The notes beneath the pieces are model-generated. The model ran no database searches, was not told the origin of the DNA, and saw nothing but the letters and a program-made list of their open reading frames with translations. Position numbers and translations under genes: made by a program. From Lentzea guizhouensis (GTDB taxonomy: Bacteria > Actinomycetota > Actinomycetes > Mycobacteriales > Pseudonocardiaceae): 64,000 bases of DNA. Location: the NCBI RefSeq assembly GCF_001701025.1, contig NZ_CP016793.1, forward strand, positions 8,246,001-8,310,000, written 5' to 3'. Positions 53,704 to 62,414 of the stretch are shown in pieces (positions within the stretch are counted from its first letter, which is position 1; every line of letters begins with the position of its first letter).

Positions 53704-54732
53704 TCAGGCCGGGCGTGGTGCGGGTCCCGTGCTCTCCCGCACCGTCAGCGTCGGCGTCAGCAGGACCATGTCGTCGACCGGGCGGCCACCGTCGTTCACC
53801 GCGGACAACCGGCGCATCACCTGCTCGACCGCGACCCGGCCGAGCTCCTGCGCCGACCCGGTCACCGCGGTCAGCCGCGGCGCGAACTGCTCGGCGAGCT
53901 GGTCCTGGCACAGCGCGATCACCGACGCGTCCTCGGGCACGGTCCGCCCGCTGGTGCGCAGCAACGTGAGCAGCGGGCCGATCGCGCCCTCGTTCTGCAC
54001 CACGAACCCGGTGGTCGCCGGCCGGTCGGCGAGGATGCGGGCCAGCGTGCCGGCCGTGCTCTCGTAGGTGCCCTCGCAGGAGCGGTGCAGGAACCGCACC
54101 CCGCGCTGCTCGGCCCGGTCGCGGAACCCGGCGAGCGTCCGCTCGGCGTACGCGGCGTGCCGGTGGTAGACGCCGGAACCGTAACCGATGAAGGCGATCT
54201 CGCGGTGCCCCAGGTCCGCGAGGTGGTCCGCGCACTGCGCGCCGGCGGCCACGAAGTCGTGGTCCACACAGGACAGTCCGCGGGTGTCGGCCGGCAGGCC
54301 CATCAGCGTGGCCTGGGTGCCCTGGGCGCGCAGCACCGGGATGCGTTCGTCGTCCATCTCGACGTCCATCACGATCACGCCGTCGGCCAGGCCGCTGGCG
54401 CCGATCCTGCGCACCCCGTCCGGGCCCTCGTCGTTGGTGATCAGCAGAACGTCGTAGCCGTGCTGACGCGCGGCCACCGTCACCGCGATCGCGATCTCCA
54501 TCATCACCGGCACGTAGACGTCGGTGCGCAGCGGCACCATCAACGCGATGATGTGCGACCGCCGTGCGGCCAGCGCCCGTGCACCGGCATGGGGGTGGTA
54601 GCCCAGCTGCTGCACGGCGTTGCGCACCCGGTTCCGGGTCTCTTCGGAGATCGCGCGCTTGCCGCTCAGCACGTAGCTCACCGTGCTGGACGACACGCCC
54701 GCATGCCTGGCCACGTCGGCAATGGTCACCAT
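53704..54732 (-). CDS. LacI-family regulator within the xyloglucan operon
   Basis: The 342-residue repressor has the helix-turn-helix VTIADVARHAGVSSSTVSYV and a ligand domain with GVIVMDVEMDDERIPVLRAQ and the less common ALCQDQLAEQFAPRLTAV in place of the usual GFDD-PPLTTV block. The regulators at both window edges have the same subgroup features. It starts 6 bp after the permease stop and precedes GH31, so it is probably autoregulated and controls the GTCGAARCGSTT operators at 58364, 58453 and 63132 (inference). Confidence 0.93.
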   Translation of the reverse strand: MVTIADVARHAGVSSSTVSYVLSGKRAISEETRNRVRNAVQQLGYHPHAGARALAARRSHIIALMVPLRTDVYVPVMMEIAIAVTVAARQHGYDVLLITNDEGPDGVRRIGASGLADGVIVMDVEMDDERIPVLRAQGTQATLMGLPADTRGLSCVDHDFVAAGAQCADHLADLGHREIAFIGYGSGVYHRHAAYAERTLAGFRDRAEQRGVRFLHRSCEGTYESTAGTLARILADRPATTGFVVQNEGAIGPLLTLLRTSGRTVPEDASVIALCQDQLAEQFAPRLTAVTGSAQELGRVAVEQVMRRLSAVNDGGRPVDDMVLLTPTLTVRESTGPAPRPA

Positions 54733-54738
54733 GAGTCC

Positions 54739-55716
54739 TCAGCCCTTGATAGCACCGGTCAGGACACCCGTGCGGAAGTGCTTCTGCACGAACGGGTAGA
54801 CGACGAGCAACGGCACGAGCGTCAGCACGACCACGGCCATCTGCAGCGACAGCGGCGCGGTCAGCGACAGCGCGTCACCGAAGCCGTTGTTGACCGAGCC
54901 GGGCATCCCGTTGCCGCGGCTGACGTACGTGTAGAGCACGTACTGCAACGGCCACTTCTCGCTGTCCGTGGGCATGTACAGCATCACGTTGAAGAACGAG
55001 TTCCAGTAGCCGACGCCGTAGAACAGCGCCATCACTGCGGTCACCGCCCGCGAGGTCGGCAGCACGATGGACCACAGGATCCGCCACTCCCCCGCGCCGT
55101 CGATCCGGGCGGCCTCGATCAGGTCGGCCGAGGTGCTGGAGTAGAACGCCCGCAGGATCAGGATGTTGAACACCGACACCGCGCTCGGCAAGATCAGCGA
55201 CCACAGCTGCCCGTACCCGCCGAGGCCGGTGACGACGAGGAACGTCGGGATCAGGCCGCCGTTGACGAACATCGTGACGATCAGCAGCGACAGCAGGAAC
55301 CGGTGCCCGAACGACCGCGACCGGGACAGGCCGTAGGCGCACAGCACCGAGACCACCATCGACACGGCGGTGCCGACCAGCGTGATGCCGAGGCTCACCA
55401 GCAACGCCGTGCGGACGGTCGAGTCCGACAGCATCACCCGGTAGGTCTCCAGGGTCAGGCCGTCCGGCCAGACCACCAGGCCACCGGCCCTGTTCACCGC
55501 GCCCTGGGTGGACAGGCTGGTGAGCACGACGATCCACAGCGGCACCAGCATGACGAGCAGCACCCCGCCCAGCGTGATGCCCTTGGCGGCCTGCCCGGCG
55601 GGGGTCGGTGGTTCCTCCCAGACCGGGCGCTCGTTCTTGCGCCTCCTGCGGACCGCTTGGGGGGCAGGGGGTTTCACGGCCGTGTCGCCGCTGGTGCGTT
55701 CGATCGCGAGTGTCAT
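54739..55716 (-). CDS. ABC importer permease, LplC/MalG type
   Basis: A 325-residue permease with a basic N-terminal tail (RRRRKNERPVWEEPP), six membrane segments and the EAA loop LIEAARIDGAGEWRILW. It ends TGAIKG. The LplB/LplC-type systems with a large lipoprotein import complex oligosaccharides. ATG at 55716 lies at what would be the stop of the upstream permease if that gene were in frame. No ATPase gene is linked. Confidence 0.93.
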   Translation of the reverse strand: MTLAIERTSGDTAVKPPAPQAVRRRRKNERPVWEEPPTPAGQAAKGITLGGVLLVMLVPLWIVVLTSLSTQGAVNRAGGLVVWPDGLTLETYRVMLSDSTVRTALLVSLGITLVGTAVSMVVSVLCAYGLSRSRSFGHRFLLSLLIVTMFVNGGLIPTFLVVTGLGGYGQLWSLILPSAVSVFNILILRAFYSSTSADLIEAARIDGAGEWRILWSIVLPTSRAVTAVMALFYGVGYWNSFFNVMLYMPTDSEKWPLQYVLYTYVSRGNGMPGSVNNGFGDALSLTAPLSLQMAVVVLTLVPLLVVYPFVQKHFRTGVLTGAIKG

Positions 55717-56659
55717 CTCCGGTACAACCGTCTTCGCCGAAGGCGTGCGCCAGCTTGTTCGCACCCCAGATGAGCAACAGCGAGATCATGCTCTTGAACA
55801 GCCCCGCCGCCGCGCCGTAGCTGTAGTCGTTGGTGGCGATGCCGAAGTAGAACGAGAAGGTGTCCAGCACGTCCGCCGTGTCGTGGCCGACCGCGTACCG
55901 CTGGATCAGGAACTGCTCGAACCCGACGGTGAGCGCGTTGCCCAGGCGCAGCACCAGCATCAGCACGATCACGCCGCGCAGGCCTGGCAGCGTGATGTGC
56001 CACAACCGCCGCCACCGCCCGGCGCCGTCGGCCGCGGCCGCCTCGTAGAGGTCGGTGTTGATCGCGGCGAGCGCGGCCAGGAACACGATGATGCCCCAGC
56101 CGGCCTCCTTCCAGACCACCTGCGCGGTGACCAGCAACGCGAAGGTGTCCGGGTTCGTCATGACGTCCCAGGTGGCGATGTCGTTGTTGCGCAGGAACTG
56201 GTTGAGCACACCGGCGCCGCCGAGCATCTGCTGGAAGATCGTGATCGCGAGCACCCACGAGAAGAAGTGCGGCAGGTAGACCACGGACTGGATGAAGTTG
56301 CGGATCCGTTCGCTCAGCACGGAGTTCAGCAGCAGTGCCAGCGCGATCGGCACCGGGAAGAACAGGATCAGCTGGACGGAGCTGAGGCAGAGGGTGTTGC
56401 GCACCGCGCCCCAGAACAACGGGTCTCCGAAGAGCCTTTCGAACTGGTAGAACCCGACCCACGGGCTGCCGGAGACACCGGAGAGCGGGTCGTACTCCTG
56501 GAACGCGGTGACGAGGCCGAACAGCGGCACGTAGTTGAACACCAGCAACAACAGCACCGCGGGCAGCGTCATCAGGACCAGCGAGCGGTCCCGCAGCAAC
56601 CTGGCCCGCCAGCCCAGCCGCGCCGGCCGGGTCCGGTGGCGCGACCCGAGTGTGGTCAC
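55713..56659 (-). CDS. ABC importer permease, LplB/MalF type, frameshifted near its C-terminus
   Basis: The membrane domain is intact: six segments, LLLVFNYVPLFGLVTAFQEY near the start and the EAA loop LYEAAAADGAGRWRRLW. GTG at 56659 overlaps the stop of the binding-protein gene (GTGA). The expected ending is HAFGEDGLYRR with a TGA overlapping the next ATG. As sequenced, one base is missing near 55728-55733, so the frame reads CTGDDTRDRT and continues out of frame into the next gene as far as 54875, giving 595 residues. The other frame ends exactly at 55713 with LYRR. Coordinates given are those of the restored gene. A sequencing error or a genuine one-base deletion affecting only the last residues are both possible. 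Confidence 0.8.
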
Positions 56660-58335
56660 TGCCCGGTTCCGTGCTTCTGGAGGACGTTCTCGTCCATCCA
56701 CGCGATCAACCGGTCACCACCGCCGCTGGTCTTCCAGGTCGCGACGGCGTCCCTGACGTCCTGGACCTTCTTCTTGCCGCGGTAGCAGTCCTTGACGGTG
56801 TCCTCGACGGCCTGGGCGGCCTCCGCGGTGGCCTGGGCCTGCGGCATGCTGACGTTCATGCTCCAGAACACCGGCTTGGCGAGCGTCTGCACGTTCGCGC
56901 TCTGCCAGGCGGTCAGGTCCCTGGTGACGACGTCGCCGGTGGGGTTGCTGACCACGGCCGGCGACGAGGCCAGGAACGGGTAGGTCTGCGCCTGGACCTC
57001 CTTCTTGCCGGCCTCGGTGGGCGTCGGCACGCCGTCGGCCATCGTGAAGTGGGTGCCCTCGACGCCGAAGTTGACCATCGTGTACTCGGCGGAGCCGAAC
57101 GGAGCGGCGAGGTAGTTCGCGACGGCCAGCAGCTCCTCGACCTGCTCGGGCTTCAGCGAGGCGTTGAGGTAGCTGAGGACGCTGGTGGACGGGCCCATGT
57201 CGACGCGCGGCCCGCTCTTGCCGTCGGCGGCGATGACGTTGAACGCGCCGCGCCGGTAGTTCGGGTTGGCGGCCCGGCCGGACTGGTGGTCGGCGAGGTT
57301 CCACGCTCCCATGCCGTTACCGGCGATCAGCACCTTGCCCGCGTAGAAGCGGGTCGTGCCGGCGGAGTCACCGGCCAGTGCGTCGGGGTGGACGTAGCCC
57401 GCGGTCGCCAGGCGGTGGTGCCAGTCGAGGGCGGCGAAGAACTCCTCGGTCTCGTACTTGTGGACGAGCTTCCCGTTGTCCACCTTCCACTTCAGCGGCG
57501 TGCCGAAGGTGGTGAAGAGGTAGGTCCAGACGTCGTCGAACGCCCACACTCCCGCTTTCGCGTCGGTCAGCTCCTTGCCCAGGTCCATCAGGTCGTCGGC
57601 GGACTTGACCTGGTCGGCGGTGATGCCCCTGGCCTCCAGCACGTCGCGCCGGTAGAAGGTGGTGCCCGCGATCTCGAAACCCGAGGAGAAGCAGGGGATC
57701 CCGTAGAGCTTGTCGCCCCAGGCACCGGCCCGCCAGGCCGCGGTGGGGATGACCGCGAGGTTCGGGTACTTCTCGACCTTGTCACCGGCCAGGAACGGGG
57801 TGAGGTCGGCCAGCTGGCTGCCGGCCAGGCCGCCGGTGTTGAAGTTCGGGTTCCACCAGGCGGGCAGCTGGATCCAGTCGGGCAGCTTCTTCGCGGCGGT
57901 CATCGTCGAGACGATGGTGTTGTAGGTGTTGCCGTCGGCCGGCTTCATGTCGAGCTCGACGCCCAGGGCGGAGTTCATGGCCCGGTAGAAGGAGTTGTCC
58001 GCGGGCGGGATGGTGCCCCACAGCGGCGTCACCGCCGAGTACCGGCCCCCCTTGCCGGGCACGCCGGACACGGTCGCGACCCGGTCGGCCGGGTAGCCGA
58101 GGAACCCGGGCTTCGTCAGCACGTCGGGACCGCCCGCCACGGACGGGATGTCCGGCCTGATCGCCGTGTTCGGCACGTAGGCGGGCAACGCGGCGTCGAG
58201 CCCGGTTCCGGAGTTCACCCCCGCGCGCTGCGCCGCGCTGCCCCCGCAGCCGGACAGCAGCGGCCCCATCGCGGCGAGACCGGCCGCCGAGACGGCGGCG
58301 CTCAAGAAGGTCCTGCGGTTCAACTCGATGCCCAT
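56656..58335 (-). CDS. large extracellular solute-binding lipoprotein (LplA-like)
   Basis: The 559-residue binding protein has a Tat-like signal (NRRTFLSAAV) with a lipobox LLSGCGG, suggesting export in folded form followed by lipidation. The size and blocks such as LPAWWNPNFNTGG and TDAKAGVWAFDDVWTY fit the LplA/family 1 large binding proteins that hold oligosaccharides. It is the first gene of the nine-gene leftward operon, so a xyloglucan oligosaccharide is the likely ligand (inference from GH31, GH42, GH36, GH43 and GH5 downstream). An operator sits between its promoter and the start. Confidence 0.92.
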   Translation of the reverse strand: MGIELNRRTFLSAAVSAAGLAAMGPLLSGCGGSAAQRAGVNSGTGLDAALPAYVPNTAIRPDIPSVAGGPDVLTKPGFLGYPADRVATVSGVPGKGGRYSAVTPLWGTIPPADNSFYRAMNSALGVELDMKPADGNTYNTIVSTMTAAKKLPDWIQLPAWWNPNFNTGGLAGSQLADLTPFLAGDKVEKYPNLAVIPTAAWRAGAWGDKLYGIPCFSSGFEIAGTTFYRRDVLEARGITADQVKSADDLMDLGKELTDAKAGVWAFDDVWTYLFTTFGTPLKWKVDNGKLVHKYETEEFFAALDWHHRLATAGYVHPDALAGDSAGTTRFYAGKVLIAGNGMGAWNLADHQSGRAANPNYRRGAFNVIAADGKSGPRVDMGPSTSVLSYLNASLKPEQVEELLAVANYLAAPFGSAEYTMVNFGVEGTHFTMADGVPTPTEAGKKEVQAQTYPFLASSPAVVSNPTGDVVTRDLTAWQSANVQTLAKPVFWSMNVSMPQAQATAEAAQAVEDTVKDCYRGKKKVQDVRDAVATWKTSGGGDRLIAWMDENVLQKHGTGQ

Positions 58336-58363
58336 GACGGTTCCGATCCTTCGTCGTCGAAGT

Positions 58364-58419
58364 GTCGAAGCGCTTAAACAGATGCCCGGCACAGTAGTGA
58401 CGCAGATCGCACGAAACAA
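58364..58419 (-). promoter_or_regulatory. promoter and operator of the xyloglucan operon
   Basis: Minus strand -35 TTGTTT (58419-58414), 17-bp spacer, -10 TACTGT (58396-58391). The palindrome GTCGAAGCGCTTAAAC (58364-58379) lies just downstream of the -10, in roadblock position for a LacI repressor. Confidence 0.55.
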
Positions 58420-58452
58420 GACCGTTGACAGCAGAAACCCCAGCGTGCCACC

Positions 58453-58468
58453 GTCGAAACGCTTCACT
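58453..58468. promoter_or_regulatory. operator upstream of GH3
   Basis: GTCGAAACGCTTCACT lies 28 bp before the GH3 start and shares the core of the site at 58364. A TTGACA (58425-58430) nearby may be the GH3 -35 element; no good -10 was found. Confidence 0.55.
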
Positions 58469-58495
58469 GCACGCTCCAACCTGAGGGGTCACCAC

Positions 58496-61333
58496 GTGGT
58501 TTTCGAGGCCGTGCCCGCCGTCGACCGGCTGCCGTTCCGCGACCCGTCCCTGCCGACGCGCAAGCGCGTCGACGACCTGCTCGGGCGCCTCACACCCGAC
58601 GAACGGCTCGCGATGCTGCACCAGTACTCGCCGGCCGTGCCCCGACTCGGGCTGGCCGCGTTCCGCACCGGGACGGAGGCGTTGCACGGCGTCGCCTGGC
58701 TCGGGACGGCCACGGTGTTCCCGCAGGCCGTGGGACTGGGTGCGACGTGGGACGAGGAGCTGGTGCACCGCGTCGCCGAGGCCACCGCGGTGGAGCTGCG
58801 GGCGTTCCACTACCACCGCCCGACCGCGGTCGGCACGGGCAGGAACAGCCTGCAGGCGTGGGCGCCGGTGCTGAACCTGCTGCGCGATCCCCGCTGGGGT
58901 CGCAACGAGGAGGGCTACTCCGAGGACCCGCTGCACACCGCGCGGCTCGGGACGGCGTTCTGCCGCGGTCTGGCGGGCGACCACCACCGATTCCTGCGCA
59001 CGGCACCCGTGCTGAAGCACTTCCTGGCCTACAACAACGAGGACGACCGCTGCACCACGTCCTCCGGCCTGCGCCCCCGCGTGCTGCAGGAGTACGACCT
59101 GGCGGCGTTCCGGCCGGTGGTCGCCTCCGGTGCCGCCACCGGCGCGATGGCCGGTTACAACCTGGTCAACGGCCGCCCGTGCCACGTGAGCCCGCTGATG
59201 CGGGACGAGCTGCGCCGCTGGGCGGAACCGACCGGCCGCGAGCTGTTCGTGGTGAGCGACGCCGAGGCACCGTCCAACCTGGTCGACCCGGAGCACTACT
59301 TCGACGACCACGCCGAGTCCCACGCCGCCGCGCTGAAGGCGGGCATCGACAGCTTCACCGATCACGGCCAGGACAGCGCGACCCCCGTCGGCCGGTTGCG
59401 CGAGGCGTTGCGGCGCGGGCTGATCGACCAGTCCGATGTGGACCGCGCGGTGCGCAGGCAGCTGGAGCTCCGCTTCCGCCTGGGCGAGTTCGACCCGGAG
59501 CTCGACCCCTACACCGCGACCGGTCCTGAGGTGATCGACTGCCCCGAGCACCGCGCGCTCGCGTTGCGGTCGGCGACGGAGTCGGTGACGTTGTTGCGCA
59601 ACACCGGTTTGCTGCCGATCGACGCGACCACCACACGGCGCGTCGCCGTCATCGGGCCGTTCGCCGGCACGCTGTGCGAGGACTGGTACAGCGGCACCTT
59701 CCCGTACCAGGTCACGGTGGCCGACGGGCTTTCGGCGGTGCTGGGCTCGTACGGCGGGGAGGTGGTCGTCGCGGACGGCGCCGACCGGGTCGCGCTGCGC
59801 TCGCGCACCACCGGCGAGCTGCTCGGCAAGACGGCGTTCGACGTGCTCGACTGGGGCGACGGCGTGCTGACCCTGCGGTCTGCGGAGACCCGGCGCTACC
59901 TGAGCCTCAAGCGCGCCGACGGGTCGCTCGCCGCGGACCAGGACCAGATCAAGAGCTGGGACGTCGGTGAGACGTTCCGCCTTGTTCCCGTTGACGGTTC
60001 CGTGCTGCTGCAGAGCGTCCTGACCGACCGGTACGCCGTCGTCGACCCGGTCGACGGCCGCGTCACCGTCACCGCGGAGACGCCGGACGCCGCCGAGCGC
60101 TGGGAACGCGAGGTGCTGTGCGACGGCACCGCGGACGCGGTCGCCGCGGCGTTGTCGGCGGATGTCGCCGTGGTGGTGCTGGGCAACCAGCCGCTGATCG
60201 GCGGCCGCGAGACCCGGGACCGCGCCGGCATCGCGCTGCCGGAGCCGCAGGAGTCGTTGCTGCGCAGCGTTGCCGGGGTCCGCAGGGACACCGTGCTGGT
60301 CGTGATGAGCAGCTACCCCTACGCCCTCGACTGGGCTGACGAGCACCTGCCCGCCGTGGTGTGGACGTCCCACGGCGGGCAGGAGACGGGCCGCGCGGTC
60401 GCCGCCGTGCTGCTCGGTGAGGCGGAGCCCGCCGGACGGCTGCCGCAGACCTGGTACCGCGGGGACGATGAGCTGCCGCACCCGCTCGACTACGACGTGA
60501 TCAAGGCGGGCTGGACCTACCAGTACCACCGGGCCGCGCCGTTGTACCCGTTCGGCCACGGCCTGTCCTACACGCGGTTCGAGCACCGCGACCTGTTCCT
60601 GTCCGCGGGCGTGATCACCGCGAACAGCGCTGTCGACGTCTCGGTGACGCTGGCCAACACCGGTGCCCGGACCGGCAGCGAGGTCGTCCAGCTCTACGTC
60701 CGCGCACTCGACGCGCGGTACGAGGCACCGCGGTTGCGGCTCGCCGACTTCCGCAAGGTCGTGCTGGCACCGGGCGAAAGCCGTGTGCTGTCGTTCCGGC
60801 TGTCCAGCGAGCACCTGGCCCACTGGGACGTCACGACCGGCGCGTTCGCCACCGACCCCGGCACCTACGAGCTGCTCGTCGCCCGGTCCGCGGAGGACGT
60901 CGTGCTCACCGCGCCGCTCACGGTGGCCGGCCCGCCGCCCGCACCGCGCGCCGGTGTCGACCGCCGGGTGCTCGCGGTGGACTTCGACGACTACGACAGC
61001 GCGTCCCTCGTGGACGCGACCCGCACCACCGGTGACGCGGTCACCCCGGCCGGTGCGCCGGCGACCCTGTGGTTCCGGTCGACCGACCTCTCCGGCGCGG
61101 TCCGCGTCGAGGCGGAGGTGTCGGCGGAGGGGAACGATCCGGCGGCCCGCGTGGCGTTCTGGACGGACGGGGGACTGCTCGCGGAGATCCCCGTGCCGGA
61201 CACCGGTGACCGCTACCGGTGGACGACGGTGACGGCGGCGTTGCCCGCCCCCGTGGTCGGCGTCCAGGATCTGCGGGTGACGTTGCACGGTTCGTTCCGG
61301 CTGACCGCGTTCCGCTTCGGTTCGGCCGACTGA
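58496..61333 (+). CDS. intracellular GH3 beta-glucosidase/beta-xylosidase with inserted trefoil-like domain and C-terminal CBM6-like domain
   Basis: The 945 residues have no signal peptide. The GH3 barrel (about 10-330) contains the nucleophile Asp255 in FVVSDAEAPSN and KHFLAYNNED. The second GH3 domain resumes with VAVVVLGNQPLIGGRE and GRLPQTWYR and ends in an FnIII-like domain. Between the two parts, about 425-545, lies a beta-trefoil or fascin-like insertion (LTLRSAETRRYLSLKRADGS). A CBM6-like sandwich (about 825-945) closes the protein. It probably finishes xyloglucan oligosaccharides (glucose or xylose ends). GTG at 58496 was chosen for its GAGGGG site and because upstream codons are non-conserved and include the operator. 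Confidence 0.88.
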   Translation: MVFEAVPAVDRLPFRDPSLPTRKRVDDLLGRLTPDERLAMLHQYSPAVPRLGLAAFRTGTEALHGVAWLGTATVFPQAVGLGATWDEELVHRVAEATAVELRAFHYHRPTAVGTGRNSLQAWAPVLNLLRDPRWGRNEEGYSEDPLHTARLGTAFCRGLAGDHHRFLRTAPVLKHFLAYNNEDDRCTTSSGLRPRVLQEYDLAAFRPVVASGAATGAMAGYNLVNGRPCHVSPLMRDELRRWAEPTGRELFVVSDAEAPSNLVDPEHYFDDHAESHAAALKAGIDSFTDHGQDSATPVGRLREALRRGLIDQSDVDRAVRRQLELRFRLGEFDPELDPYTATGPEVIDCPEHRALALRSATESVTLLRNTGLLPIDATTTRRVAVIGPFAGTLCEDWYSGTFPYQVTVADGLSAVLGSYGGEVVVADGADRVALRSRTTGELLGKTAFDVLDWGDGVLTLRSAETRRYLSLKRADGSLAADQDQIKSWDVGETFRLVPVDGSVLLQSVLTDRYAVVDPVDGRVTVTAETPDAAERWEREVLCDGTADAVAAALSADVAVVVLGNQPLIGGRETRDRAGIALPEPQESLLRSVAGVRRDTVLVVMSSYPYALDWADEHLPAVVWTSHGGQETGRAVAAVLLGEAEPAGRLPQTWYRGDDELPHPLDYDVIKAGWTYQYHRAAPLYPFGHGLSYTRFEHRDLFLSAGVITANSAVDVSVTLANTGARTGSEVVQLYVRALDARYEAPRLRLADFRKVVLAPGESRVLSFRLSSEHLAHWDVTTGAFATDPGTYELLVARSAEDVVLTAPLTVAGPPPAPRAGVDRRVLAVDFDDYDSASLVDATRTTGDAVTPAGAPATLWFRSTDLSGAVRVEAEVSAEGNDPAARVAFWTDGGLLAEIPVPDTGDRYRWTTVTAALPAPVVGVQDLRVTLHGSFRLTAFRFGSAD

Positions 61334-61337
61334 TGCC

Positions 61338-61370
61338 GGTGGCCCGTCGCTCGGCGGGAGACGGGCCACC
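61338..61370 (+). terminator. hairpin between GH3 and CE7
   Basis: A perfect 11-bp stem (61338-61348 with 61360-61370, 11-nt loop) lies 5 bp after the GH3 stop. CE7 starts 24 bp later, so it probably acts as a partial terminator. Confidence 0.65.
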
Positions 61371-61394
61371 ACGTTCCCCCTTTGAGGAGCTGCG

Positions 61395-62414
61395 ATGCCG
61401 CTGACGGACCTGTCCCTCGACGAGCTCACCGGGTACCACCCGGAGCTGCCGGCCCCGCCGGACTTCGACGCGTTCTGGGACCGCACGCTGGGCGAGGCGC
61501 GCTCGCACGGCGGCCCGGTGACGGCGGAGCGCGTGACCGGGCGGTACCGGCTGCGCACCGTGGAGGCGTACGACGTCCGCTTCCCCGGCTGGAACGGCGA
61601 ACCGGTCGCGGCCTGGCTGCTGCGCCCGCGTGCCGCCGACGGCCCGCTGCCCGTCGTCGTCACCTACCTCGGCTACAGCTGCGGTCGCGGCCTGCCCACC
61701 GACCACCTGCTCTTCCCGTCCGCCGGCTACGCCCAGCTCGTCGTCGACAGCCGCGGCCAGGGCCATGACACCCCCGACCCCGACGCGGGCGGTGGTACCC
61801 AGTGGGCGAAGGGTTTCATGACCCGCGGCATCGACTCCCCGGACGGCTACTACTACCGGCGGCTGATGACCGACTGCGCCCGCGCCGTGGACGCGCTGGC
61901 CGAGCTGCCGGGAGTGGACCCGCGCCGGGTGGTCGTGGCGGGCGGGAGCCAGGGCGGTGGCCTGACGATCGCCGTGGCCGGGCTCCTGCGCGACCGGGTG
62001 GCGGCGGCGATGCCGGACGTGCCGTTCCTGTGCCACTTCCGGCGCGCGGTCGACATCACCGCCGAGGGCCCGTACCCGGAGTTGGCGGAGTACCTGCGCT
62101 GGCACAGCCGGCACCGCGTCGACCCGGCGTTCGCCACGCTGTCCTACTTCGACGGCGTCCACTTCGCCCGCCGGGCCACCGCGCCCGCGTTGTTCAGCGT
62201 CGCGCTGATGGATCCGGTCTGCCCGCCGTCCACCGTGTACGCGGCGTTCAACCACTACTCCGGCGTGGACAAGACGATGACGGTGTGGCAGTTCGCCGAC
62301 CACGGCGGCGGGTACGGCTCCAACTCCGCCGTGCAGCTGGAGTGGCTGCACGAGCGCGGACTCGTACCCGACGCCGGGTGGCGGTCCGGCGATCAGCCGG
62401 CGGACACCGAGTAG
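61395..62414 (+). CDS. CE7 acetyl xylan esterase / cephalosporin-C deacetylase family
   Basis: The 339-residue alpha/beta hydrolase has the nucleophile Ser in VVAGGSQGGGLTIA, Asp in LMDPVCPPST and His in FADHGGGYG. It is cytoplasmic and, like other CE7 enzymes, would remove acetyl groups from short imported oligosaccharides such as acetylated xyloglucan fragments. The N-terminal LDELTGYHPELPAPPDFDAFWD is typical. ATG follows GAGGAG. The last 22 bp overlap the end of the convergent GH12 gene. Confidence 0.95.
   Translation: MPLTDLSLDELTGYHPELPAPPDFDAFWDRTLGEARSHGGPVTAERVTGRYRLRTVEAYDVRFPGWNGEPVAAWLLRPRAADGPLPVVVTYLGYSCGRGLPTDHLLFPSAGYAQLVVDSRGQGHDTPDPDAGGGTQWAKGFMTRGIDSPDGYYYRRLMTDCARAVDALAELPGVDPRRVVVAGGSQGGGLTIAVAGLLRDRVAAAMPDVPFLCHFRRAVDITAEGPYPELAEYLRWHSRHRVDPAFATLSYFDGVHFARRATAPALFSVALMDPVCPPSTVYAAFNHYSGVDKTMTVWQFADHGGGYGSNSAVQLEWLHERGLVPDAGWRSGDQPADTE

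Noticed and set aside
57782..61663. Minus-strand open frame of 1293 codons
   Set aside because: It is opposite GH3 and parts of the binding-protein gene and has no recognisable domain. The GH3 protein is clearly the real product.
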